In this document: piece by piece, positions 55,701 to 64,000 of the stretch
How the letters are laid out: each line of letters starts with the position of its first letter
Position numbering within the stretch: the first letter of the stretch is position 1
Source: Effrenium voratum
Taxonomy: Eukaryota; Sar; Dinophyceae; Suessiales; Symbiodiniaceae
Direction: 5' to 3'
DNA length: 64,000 bases
NCBI GenBank assembly: GCA_963377175.1
Contig: CAUJNA010002713.1
Span: 535,868 to 599,867 of the forward strand
Position numbers and translations under genes: made by a program
The notes under the pieces: model-generated
The model's input: the letters and a program-made list of their open reading frames with translations, nothing else
Told to the model about the DNA's origin: nothing
Database searches by the model: none

Positions 55701-56461
55701 TAGTATGTGTATATATATATATATATATTTGTATTGTGGGTGAGCTTGATCCGGGTCTAGGTGAGGCTGCTATATTACAGTAGTTTGCGGCATGGCTTTG
55801 CCACCAGCTCCTGCCGCCAGGTTGGTTTGAGCCTAAAGTGAGCACAGTCACTTGGGCCAGTGTCAGAATGCGCTCTGCTTGGATGGTTTTGGGAGAAATC
55901 AAGCTAGTGTGTGGTAGAAGCCAGGAATCCATGATCTCCCTGGCTGAGTGGATGGCCCAACAAAAAGTCTAACCTTTATGTTTACCACTAAAATGGTCTT
56001 CCCAAAAAGTTTAAAGCTCATGAACTCAGGAAGTCAGTGATACACAGGAGTTGTTCCGTCTGGTGCTTCCTCCCATTCGTGGCTCGCCCTGGTTTGTCCA
56101 AAAGGGAAAGGAAGGGATTGCTCATGTTGATGTTCAATGCTTGGCCGCCTTTCCGCAATTAAATACGTCAAATCTACCCGGGAAAAAACAAAAACAGCTG
56201 CACGTATCTGGCCTTCTCATGTTGAGTGAGCTCGAGAACTTGTACCGGAAACCTGGATCTAAGTAGAACTGGTGGATTTTGAGAGATGGGAAGTGTCCCC
56301 TTTTACTCGATTCATGAGTGGATTGGCCGAACAAAAAGTCTGACTTTTTTAGAGTCTGTGAGCTCAGGAAGCGAGCTTAGTGGGGACTCAGACCACTGTG
56401 GGCGCAACACCCCCCCTAATCCCCGAGGGGCTTTTTTTTAGGTGCTTGACTTGTAGAAGGG

Positions 56462-56550
56462 CTCAGTTGTTCAGTGACCCTGGAAAAAAGGGAACCCTTA
56501 GTGGGGCAGTCACCAATATAAAAAAAAAATGGTGCCACTGAACAACTGAG
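56462..56550. mobile_element. H-family element, shortened
   Basis: The same TIRs as 48624-48745 with a smaller interior. A further partial TIR (CACTGAGCAACTGGGA) follows at about 56586. Confidence 0.8.
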
Positions 56551-56817
56551 AAGGGGAACCCTTCCCAAAGTTGAAGAAAAAGGGCACTGAGCAACTGGGA
56601 ACAGTGAAGTCATGTGTGATCGTTTCAAACTGAGCTCGCTGCCCCCGAATGGCCCAAGGCTTGGTTTCTTTGTCCCGGTAAGGCGGCGTTCCTTTTATCC
56701 ATGGGTTTGTCCATCTATCCTAGAGGTACTTTTTTGTTGACCCCGTGAACCCACCATAGACCTACCAGAAACCTACCATAAACCCACCCTAAACCCACCA
56801 TGAACCCAACATATACT

Positions 56818-56868
56818 TCCCCTCCTCCCCCTCCTCCCTCCTCCCCCTCCTCCCCTCCTCCCCCTTTT
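56818..56868 (+). repeat. CCTCCCC tract, likely splice pyrimidine tract
   Basis: A 50-bp pure C/T stretch immediately upstream of the plus exon at 56891. Confidence 0.8.
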
Positions 56869-56890
56869 GAAGCCCCCCGTCATTTCGAAG

Positions 56891-57009
56891 GCGTCGAGGA
56901 TTTCGAGGCCACGTCGGGGCCCCGCGCCGGCCGATCGGGCGCCGAGCGGGTCCTCTCGGGAACCCCGAGCCGAATGGAAGCTTCGAAGCCAAACTTCTGC
57001 AACCCCCAG
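56891..57009 (+). CDS. Plus-strand exon with strong pyrimidine tract
   Basis: A CCTCCCC-rich tract (56818-56868) leads to CGAAG|G. The 119-bp exon reads VEDFEATSGPRAGRSGAERV then LSGTPSRMEASKPNFCNPQ and ends at CAG|GTGAAA. This is the best plus-strand exon in the window. No family. Its last about 60 bp and the following intron are duplicated at 59.05-59.4 kb. Confidence 0.5.
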
Positions 57010-57278
57010 GTGAAAATGCACTCAACCCCCCACCCCAAAAAAAACAACAACAGCAAAGCGCTTGCCAGAACTGAAGGTCCGTTCGGCCCCCCTTTTTGTG
57101 AGGAGCATGGTTACCAGGTTCTGAAGAATGGGAACCTTCCAATTGTTGTTGCGCCTCCTGGAAAACATATAACAGTTCTGGTAGCGACAGATTTCCTTCA
57201 ACACCAACAAGGGACAAAATACAACAACATCTTCAGCAAATGGAAGAAACTGCTTTATATCCAAGCGGGCCATTGAAC
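57005..57278. repeat. Segmental duplication, copy 1 (other copy 59100-59395)
   Basis: The exon end, the donor CAGGTGAAAATGCA, an A-rich tract, AGCGCTTGCCAGAAC.. and an E-like element with GGTAGCGACAGATTTCCTTC are nearly identical in both copies. They are about 2.1 kb apart in direct orientation. Confidence 0.8.
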
Positions 57279-57299
57279 ATCACAAGCTTGTCACTCGAG

Positions 57300-57835
57300 G
57301 GAGTTTCTTTGATTTCACCAAGCACCCTCAAGCAACATGATATATACCTACACGAATAGGCGCTAAAGAGGCACGGCCCACCCCAAAACCAAATACTGAG
57401 CCAACGTCTTATGATGCCTGATGCCTGTTTGTCGAGTCGCCTCTAGTTTCGTGCAACCTCAACACTGAAAAGCAGTTGTTTGGCTTTTTCAACTGGAAAT
57501 CACGCATCCCGCTATATATAGAAAAGTGCCTTTACCTAATAGATACGGACCAGGAGCCCATCCTACGCCCCGTGATTCCATATAGTAGGTAACTAAGGGC
57601 ACCAGCCATTAAACAACCAACAGGCAATGGCTGGTTTCCTTCTGTATAGGTAGCTGGGATCCACTGGGATGTGCCGTTCAAGGGTGCCAGCCCCTCTCCT
57701 CAGGATCATGGACGCCGAAGCAGCCACCTCGCCTCGGCACTGCCAGCTTTGGGGTCCATGTTAACCGCTCCGGAGGAGAATTGGGGCCCATGGTATGGGT
57801 TTTGGAGATATGGACCGGAAGCTCTATAAACTGGG
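57300..57835. other. Gap without a supported gene
   Basis: No exon or clear repeat recognised. A short GC-rich patch around 57700-57770 has no convincing frame. Confidence 0.35.
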
Positions 57836-57837
57836 CT

Positions 57838-57945
57838 GCCCTCAGATCCCCCGCTAAAAGTCACTAACTTTTAGTAGGTTAAATGGAAACTACCACTAAA
57901 CACTAAAAAGCTAACAGGCTAAGGGGATGGCTGAGAGCCACCAAG
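57838..57945. mobile_element. A-family element, well preserved
   Basis: GCCCTCAGATCCCCCGCTAA to GGATGGCTGAGAGCCACCAA. Confidence 0.75.
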
Positions 57946-58289
57946 TAAAGGGGTACGCGCTGAAGCAGCCTGTTTGGGATGCATAGCTCCATGCCTCCAA
58001 AAAGCAACGAAGCGGAAATTCATATGCCCATCCTACTACGCTTTTTTTGGGGTGTCGCGCAACACAAACTGATATCCAAACTGGATTCAACCGCTAAGGG
58101 AGGCCCAAACATGCCCATACCTGGGGAAAAAAAAAAAAAAAACAATAGGACCCCCTCCCCTTACCAAAAAAATGGTGTCGTCCGTTGTCTTTGGCTCCCT
58201 TTAACGGCAACCGCACAGTGGGGTACCTTATATCTCAAAAGGCAAAAAGGCAATCCAAACAATAATTATCAAAAAAAAGAGCCAGGGAC

Positions 58290-58450
58290 AGATCAACAAA
58301 CAATCCCCTGCAACGGACAGCCCGGATGCGTAACTATCATGATAGTTACGTATCTGGGCTGTCCGTTTTCAGATCCCCTGCTGAAAGCGACTAACTTTTA
58401 GTGGGTTAAATGGACACCCGCACCAAACCCTACAAGCAACTAAAAACCCA
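58290..58450. mobile_element. A-family element preceded by a short palindrome
   Basis: An A-family copy starts near 58353. Just before it, GGACAGCCCGGATGCGTAAC and GTTACGTATCTGGGCTGTCC form an inverted repeat around ATCATGAT. Confidence 0.7.
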
Positions 58451-58929
58451 AGTTGGACCGGATTCGCTGGTCCCGAACGGCCCAAGGTATCTCTAAGTGA
58501 CGCCCTCCATCTGAAGCTGATGCCAAAAGTTGGATGACTTCATTGGCTTCTATTGAACGACCTCTAGGAGTGGCTTCAACGATGTCCCGAACCAGATCTC
58601 CGATAGCTCCAATTCATTGAGCTTGGCTCAATCCCTTCCAGCCAGTTCAAGGAACGCGGCTCGGACATCCGTCTCAGCGTACCCATTGGTAATTTGGGAT
58701 TGGTTTGGATTTGGACCCTGATTCTTACCCCTGATTCTTGAGGGATGGGAAATCACGGCATTTCCACCAAACCACCGATTCGGCTCCAACCCACCCTGTT
58801 TGAGGGAAGCTCATCATCTGGCAGGGCTCCCCATATTACCACCACCAAGGGGAGAAACAAAACGGAATCGACCTCTATGTGCGACCCTCCCCAAACAAAA
58901 AAAACAAAAAACGACGCCCACGCCGGGAC

Positions 58930-59109
58930 CCCGCGCCCACGGGTCGCACCCTCCGCGGGAGCGGCGCCGCCGCGCGCGACGGCCGGGCGCCCGGGCAGAC
59001 GAAGCGCGAGGAGCTCACGGAGGCCTCGCCGGTGGCGCAGAGCAGCGCCAGAACCTCCGGCGGGGAACCCCCAGCCGAATGGAAGCGAAGCCAAACTTCT
59101 GCAACCCAG
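58930..59109 (+). CDS. GC-rich island whose 3' end duplicates the exon at 57.0 kb; strand uncertain
   Basis: The end copies GTPSRMEA..KPNFCNP and the CAG|GTGAAAATGCA donor of the exon at 56891-57009, with small indels. Upstream, the plus frame KREELTEASPVAQSSARTSG is well biased; the minus strand has VLALLCATGEASVSSSRFVC behind an AG|G site. The duplicated donor favours plus. Confidence 0.35.
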
Positions 59110-59395
59110 GTGAAAATGCACGCAACCTTCCACCCCCAAAAAAAAAAAAACAACAAAAACACAAACAGCAAAGCGCTTGCCAGAACCGAAGGTCCGTTCG
59201 GCCCCCCTTTTTGTGAGGAGCCTGGTTACCAGGTTCTGAAGAATGGGAACCTTCCAACTGTTTTTGCGTCCCGTGGAAAACATATAACAGTTCTGGTAGC
59301 GACAGATTTCCTTCAACACCAACAAGGGACAAAATACAACAACATCTTCAGCAAATGGAAGAAACTGCTTTATATCCAAGTAAGCCATTGAACAT
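59100..59395. repeat. Segmental duplication, copy 2
   Basis: Partner of 57005-57278. It differs by a few substitutions and short indels (longer A-rich tract, shorter CCCAG before the donor). Confidence 0.8.
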
Positions 59396-59772
59396 GACTC
59401 TATTGGAGGGAAAGCCAAGAGGGTTGGGTGGGTGGTTGGCTGGGGTGTGGGGGTTGGGGGGGTGGGGTTTGGCGGGGTTGGGTGGACCTACTGGGTCGCC
59501 AAAGTTTTTTGGAGGGAAAGACATCTAATTTTTGAGTAGTGATAGATTGTATATGAAAACCAACAAGGAATAAACGAAAACAACCAATTCTCGAGCAAAC
59601 GGAAGGAACTTTTGTTTAAATGTTTTTTAAACAAAGTGGGCCATTGAACATGACAACTGGGAAGCCAAGAGGGATTATTTTACATGGGTGTGGGTCAAAC
59701 ATAGGTACACAAAATGGAACCAAACAACTAAAACCTGATTTCCATCAACACCAACAAGGAATAAACAACAAC

Positions 59773-59893
59773 ACTAGGTCCTCCAGTAGAGAGGTTAGAA
59801 CAAGGGTCCGTCGTTTTTTCTTGTTTGTCTATTTTAGTAGGGGAACCCTCCCAACAAAAAAAGGGGAGAGAAGGGCACTACTGGGGGACCTAG
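59773..59893. mobile_element. D-family element, full length
   Basis: CTAGGTCCTCCAGTAGAGAG to CTACTGGGGGACCTAG. Further copies form the tandem array at 60650-61189. Confidence 0.75.
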
Positions 59894-60314
59894 GAGGGCT
59901 TGTTTTTGCTGGGGGAGGGGGGGCGGGGCAGACAAATGTAGTTGAAGGTTGCGTTACGTTGTGTTTGTGGATCTATTTTTTTGGGGGGGGGAAGGGGAAG
60001 GGGAGGATGTTGTGTGGTAGTTGTTGATTGTTTCTTTGCCTTTTCTTGCAGGGGGAATTTGAAAGGACACCCCTCGGCACCCAGCTCCCAACCGCTGCTC
60101 TTTGAACAAGAGAAACGTATTTTCTCAGAGGGATGAGACGAAAAAGGGGCTGTCCAGCACACGGGCTGTGAAAACGAAAGCTGGCATGGGCAATTGTAAC
60201 TTAGGGGCGGGGGGTGCTTCTTCTGTTTGTGAAAGGCATATGACCCCTGATCCGTTCACGTCTGACTCCCCAAGCCCAAGGGACCAGGACCCCCCTTGCT
60301 GATCAACCAGGGTT

Positions 60315-60427
60315 CTCAGTTCAGTGACCCTGGAAAAAAAAGGGACCCCTTTTTGGGGCTCGGACCATTTGTAGTAGGGCAGCCACCAAAAAAAAGGGAA
60401 AATAATTGGCGCCACTGAACAACTGAG
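60315..60427. mobile_element. H-family element
   Basis: CTCAGTTCAGTGACCCTGG to GCCACTGAACAACTGAG; four bases lost in the left TIR. Confidence 0.8.
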
Positions 60428-60640
60428 GGTGTTGTTGAAGCTAGCCAAAAAGACGTCCATGTGCTCAAGTCTCTCGCGAAAAACAAAACTCAGAATGATT
60501 CATTTCAGCACATCAAAAAAATCCTATTGACCACCCCCCCACTCCACCCCACACAAAACCCCACCCCACCACCCCCCCCCCTCCCCCTTCCCCCCCATGC
60601 GCCTTCCCCCTTCCCCCCCATGCGCCTTCCCCCTTCCCCC

Positions 60641-61310
60641 CAAGCAAATCTAGGTCTTCCAGTAGACATTTTAGAATAAGGGTACCCACTTTCTGCGTCT
60701 GTTTTGTCTATCTTAGTAGGGGCCCAAAAAGGGTTCAAAAGGGCACCTAGCTGGGGGACCTAGTCAAACTACCCCTGAATTTGTTGTGTGTTGCCCGAAA
60801 AATATGGGTGGTTTTCCGTTTTTAAAGGGTAGTTTGAGGGTCCCCTCCGCCCCCATCCCCTTCCCCCTTCCCCCCAAGCAAATCTTGGTCCTCCATGTAG
60901 ACAATATAGAATAAGGGTACCCACTTTTTTTCTGTTTTGTCTGTCTTAGTAGGGCAACCCTCCCAACCAAAAAAGGGTTCAAAAGGGCACCTAGCAGGGG
61001 GACCTAGTCAAACTACCCCTCAAAAAAAGTTTGTTTCCCCTAACATTATGGGTGGTTTTCCGTGCTTAAAGGGTAGTTGGAGGGTCCCCTCCGCCCCCAC
61101 CCACTTTGTTCGTCTGTTTTGTCTATCTTAGTAGGGGAACCCTCCCAACCCAAAAAGGGTTCAAGAGGGCACCTAGCTGGGGGACCTAGTCAAACTACCC
61201 CTGCAAAGTTTGTTTGTTGCCCCACAATTATGGGTGGCTTTCCGTGTTTAAAGGGTAGTTTGAGGATCCCCTCCGCCCCCATCCCCTTCCCCCATTCCCC
61301 CCAAGCAAAT
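60641..61310. repeat. Tandem composite repeat, period about 234 bp
   Basis: Each unit holds a D-family element followed by a small inverted-repeat element (TCAAACTACCCC..GGGTAGTTTGA) and a pyrimidine-rich joint (CCGCCCCCATCCCCTTCCCC). Units start at 60641 and 60875. A third is shortened at its 5' side (from about 61083), and a final joint lies at about 61266-61310. The repeat probably spread by tandem duplication after one element inserted beside the other. Confidence 0.75.
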
Positions 61311-61421
61311 GTTGGTTGCTTTCTGCTCCCCTGCTAAAAAGTGAAAACACAAAAAGTCATTTCAGCAACTGGATGCATGAGGAACCCCCCTTTCCCCCGC
61401 ACCTCAGATGGAAGACACCTA

Positions 61422-61568
61422 ATGTTGACCCCAGATTAAGCAGAACCCCTGGTTGATTTTGATCGGGGGGTGTCCAATTCCTTTTCGTGGTTGGATTCAG
61501 ACCACTTTTGGAGGGGTTTCCACCCCCCTAATAATGGGACAGAGGTTTATTAATCCTGGGTCAACATT
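61422..61568. mobile_element. K-family element
   Basis: AATGTTGACCCCAGATTAAG to TTATTAATCCTGGGTCAACA; includes CAGACCACTTTTGGAGGGG. Related: 31636-31740 and 17277-17367. Confidence 0.75.
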
Positions 61569-61606
61569 AAACCACACGCTTTCCCGTTCCCCTGGCCTCC
61601 GCGAAG

Positions 61607-61668
61607 GGGTCTTCGAGAGCTTCGCCCTGGCGGTCCGCCGCAGCCCGCACCGCAGAGCCTGGAAATGA
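61607..61668 (+). CDS. Possible terminal exon (VFESFALAVRRSPHRRAWK*)
   Basis: The plus strand has a pyrimidine-rich CGAAG|G acceptor and reads VFESFALAVRRSPHRRAWK then TGA. The minus strand has SAVRAAADRQGEALEDPFAE behind CCAG|G and is a serious alternative. Confidence 0.35.
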
Positions 61669-61699
61669 GACGCGGGCCAATCCGCGATGCGATACGGCG

Positions 61700-62860
61700 G
61701 AGTTAGGCTGGGATGGAGTATTCTTCCTTTTGTGTTCCTTGTTGCTTTTGTTTTTCCGCGTTTTGCCTGATGTTTGGCATCTGTTCGTTTTTTGTTTTGT
61801 TTTGTTTGATTTATCTGATTTGCTATTCTCCTATTGCCGTTGTTTTTTTACGCTTGTTGCTTGATTGTTGGCATGGTTTCACTTTTGTTGTTTTATCTGA
61901 CTTGTTTCTTTTGTTGAAGTACCAATTTGACATCAGAACGCAGGGTGATTCAAAATCATGTTTTTGCTTTTATAATTCCTAATCCATAGCCCCTGCAGGA
62001 AACATGACTGGAAAGCGTTCCCCTGAACCCAAAACCATGAAGGATTGCCAATGAGAACAGCTCACTTCCGATCGAGTGGACTGCCATTTGTCGGCTGTTT
62101 AAAGTGGTCCCACAAAGTGAAAGTCCATGAACCCAGGGGAGGGAGAGAAAGAAATGCAGCTACGCCTGCTCGAAAGCCCTGAAAAATGGCGCTTCGAAGC
62201 TTTTTGGCCCCGCCTTTCCGACCTAATCACATGAACGGCTTGGATTTGAGGCAGAAAGTAAATTCGAAGCACAGCTGAATGTAGCTAATACTGCCCGCCC
62301 CTTAGATCGCAACTCTGGCTCTTTGCCCCAGCCAGTTGCATCAGATTTAGGATCCTGTTTGGTTCGTGAACCTTATGCAAAGCAACTTGAAGAGAAATCC
62401 CCGAACTGCGTAACGCAGGCTTGGCACCATGTGACTTTGAGCGGTGCCCAATACCCATTCATAACGGTTTGCATGGGCTGAGCTTCAGCAAAACCCTTAT
62501 GAAAGTCGGTTTCTGCGGGTCTGTCCCTTGACCTGGGTCCATTAAAGTGACATCCTCAAATTTCCTTATCAGAGTGACTCAATTTGGCTTTGCGGCCCTG
62601 AACAACTGTGGTGGATTCCCCATTGAATAATTAACCGGAAGAAACCCAACTTAGCAAATTGACCAAGCCCATGTGCTGAAAGCAACAAAGTTATATTCTG
62701 CCAAAAAAAATCTTAAGCAACTATAGGCCTTGAACTGTTTTGCCCAAAGGGCCTGGACGTAAAAGGCTGATTAACCCTTTAGAAGCTTCACTAACTATGG
62801 GCCAAATCAGGGAAACCAAAAGGCAATTTCAGGGAAAGGCCTTCAGCGAGTTTCGTACTT
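61700..62860. other. Gap without a supported gene
   Basis: A T-rich stretch at 61730-61910 is followed by an I-type partial copy (62058-62140). An 84-codon open frame at about 62225-62480 (plus) has no start, splice sites or codon bias and is probably chance. Confidence 0.35.
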
Positions 62861-63006
62861 TTGGGTAGCCCCATGCCCCTTTTTGTTTCGGGAAGGCTTC
62901 ACAACTTCTCCGGCTGGCGGGGACACAAGGTGAGAAGAAAGGAACATAAGGCGTCCTGCGCACCTTTGGACCACCAAAGCGTTCAAAAGGTATACGGTTC
63001 ACCAAG

Positions 63007-63100
63007 GACCACCCAAGTGATTGACCCGAACAGCACTTACTGGTGGTCAGCCAGGGCGCTCATCACGCCCGACGTCCCTTTCGGGACTTGCGTCGCCTTC
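63007..63100 (+). CDS. Coding-like exon candidate; strand ambiguous
   Basis: The plus strand, after CCAAG|G, reads TTQVIDPNSTYWWSARALIT then PDVPFGTCVAFGDP. A small plus exon (62897-62930, AG|G..CAAG|GTGAGA) may precede it. On the minus strand 63041-63096 has an AG|G acceptor and a consensus GTAAGT donor (ATQVPKGTSGVMSALADHQ). I cannot decide between them. Confidence 0.3.
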
Positions 63101-63213
63101 GGAGATCCAAGAAGGGATCCATAAATCTACGCTTTGAGCCATTCTTCACAACCATCGTTCTGCTGAGTAACTGCGACCCCAAATTTTCATCAATCAACCC
63201 AGCCTAATTATCA

Positions 63214-63343
63214 ATACCGTGAATGGACGAAATCCTGCACCATAATGTAAGAAGCCCTGGAATGACTATTTCCAAAGTGCCAACGCACAATGGTTTCAAC
63301 CATGGCTTTAACGTGGTGCGAACGGATTTCGTCCATGCACAAT
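63214..63343. mobile_element. C-family element
   Basis: ATACCGTGAATGGACGAAAT to GGATTTCGTCCATGCACAAT. A right-end fragment lies at 63811-63857. Confidence 0.75.
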
Positions 63344-63424
63344 AAAGGGTGAAACTTTCCCTGGCTGAAAGGTGGGGAATCAACCCTTATAATTCAAAAG
63401 GAATCGGCCCCAGAAAAGCGCCCA

Positions 63425-63544
63425 AGCCGTGCCGCGTGCCCCGTCGAGCGGGCGGAGCGATCGCTCGCCCGAGGCCCCGCGCCCAGGGCCAGCGCCAAGC
63501 GCCCGCAGCTGAGCTGCGCCTCCGTGGCGTCCCAGGCCCGGAAC
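63425..63544 (-). CDS. Coding-like GC island (FRAWDATEAQLSCGRLALAL..)
   Basis: CCGAG|G acceptor on minus, then FRAWDATEAQLSCGRLALAL with nearly all codons ending in C or G. The donor is not clear. A plus frame (RASAKRPQLSCASVASQARN) is equally biased, so strand is tentative. Confidence 0.3.
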
Positions 63545-64000
63545 CTCGGCTTCGCGCGAAATGCGGTCGGCATGCGCTCGGCTCGCGCGTGCCCCGTGTT
63601 TTTTTTTTTTGGTGTGGGGCTTTAAAGGGAAAGCAGGAACACGACGCGATCGCGTTTTGTCTTGGGGGGGGGGGGGTCCACTGAATAAAAAAGAGCGCTG
63701 ATTCAAACCAGGTGGTCTCAAAATAGGCTTGTGGTTGCCATAGGTGTCCTTTTGGGAGAATAGGGCCATCTTTTTGATACAAAATCAACCAAAACATGCC
63801 AACGGACGATATGGTTTCTTAGGTGGTGCGAAATGAATTTTGGCCATCCACAGTATTTTAGTAGTTGTCCTTTGGTGTCCCTTGAAAGCAACCCCAAACA
63901 GTAAACAGGTTGTTTCTGGATACCCTTTTCGGCTGGCTTTAAAGGGAAGCTCAAATGGAAAGCCACCAGTTGCTCGGGTTCCAAATTTGAAGACACTCCC

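Noticed and set aside
62225..62480. 84-codon plus-strand open stretch
   Set aside because: No start, no splice pair and AT-ending codons; expected by chance in 64 kb.
1..64000. CRISPR array, bacterial operon or phage
   Set aside because: There are no regularly spaced identical repeats with unique spacers, no long ORFs and no ribosome-binding-site pattern; the repeats are dispersed TIR elements.

Overview
The window looks like nuclear DNA of a dinoflagellate. The base composition is moderate and carries many short repeats. Small GC-rich islands (about 30-180 bp, codons ending mostly in C or G) lie hundreds to thousands of bases apart. Most can be read as short exons on the minus strand. Nearly all start right after AG with a G as first exon base (AG|G), and end at GT, GC or GA. 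This splice style, with large introns, is known from dinoflagellates; the species cannot be named. No long intact ORF exists: almost every ORF over 60 codons is chance or a translated repeat.

Layout: 0.7-1.6 kb holds two minus-strand exons of an N,N-dimethylformamidase-beta-like (GNP..EWDI / IQGFAT) protein, the only confident protein family here. At 3.0-3.5 kb there is a GC-rich palindrome array and an island with a kinase-like DFKPENIL string. From 9 to 17 kb there is a series of minus-strand micro-exons (23-58 bp), many symmetric in phase 0, encoding Asp/Ser/Lys/Glu-rich peptides; they probably belong to one low-complexity protein. A tRNA gene (minus) lies at 18.7 kb. From 22 to 41.5 kb there are well-spaced minus exons with Ala/Leu/Glu-rich helices. 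One terminal exon with stop is at 41.5 kb, preceded by a phase-compatible exon at 42.9 kb and further exons up to 52 kb. Beyond 53 kb the strand is less clear: possible terminal exons at 53.8, 54.9 and 61.6 kb, a plus-strand exon at 56.9 kb whose 3' end and intron start are duplicated at 59.1 kb, and islands near 63 kb.

The rest is dominated by at least a dozen families of short (about 80-150 bp) elements with terminal inverted repeats, like MITEs or introner-like elements. Several show nested insertion and possible target-site duplications, and one family is tRNA-like with a perfect B box. I named the families A-L and R for this report only. Simple repeats (TGGG, AACC, poly-G, TTTGTG) complete the picture. 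All exon boundaries are predictions by eye. In GC-rich islands the antisense frame often also looks coding, so strand calls without homology or two good splice sites are tentative.
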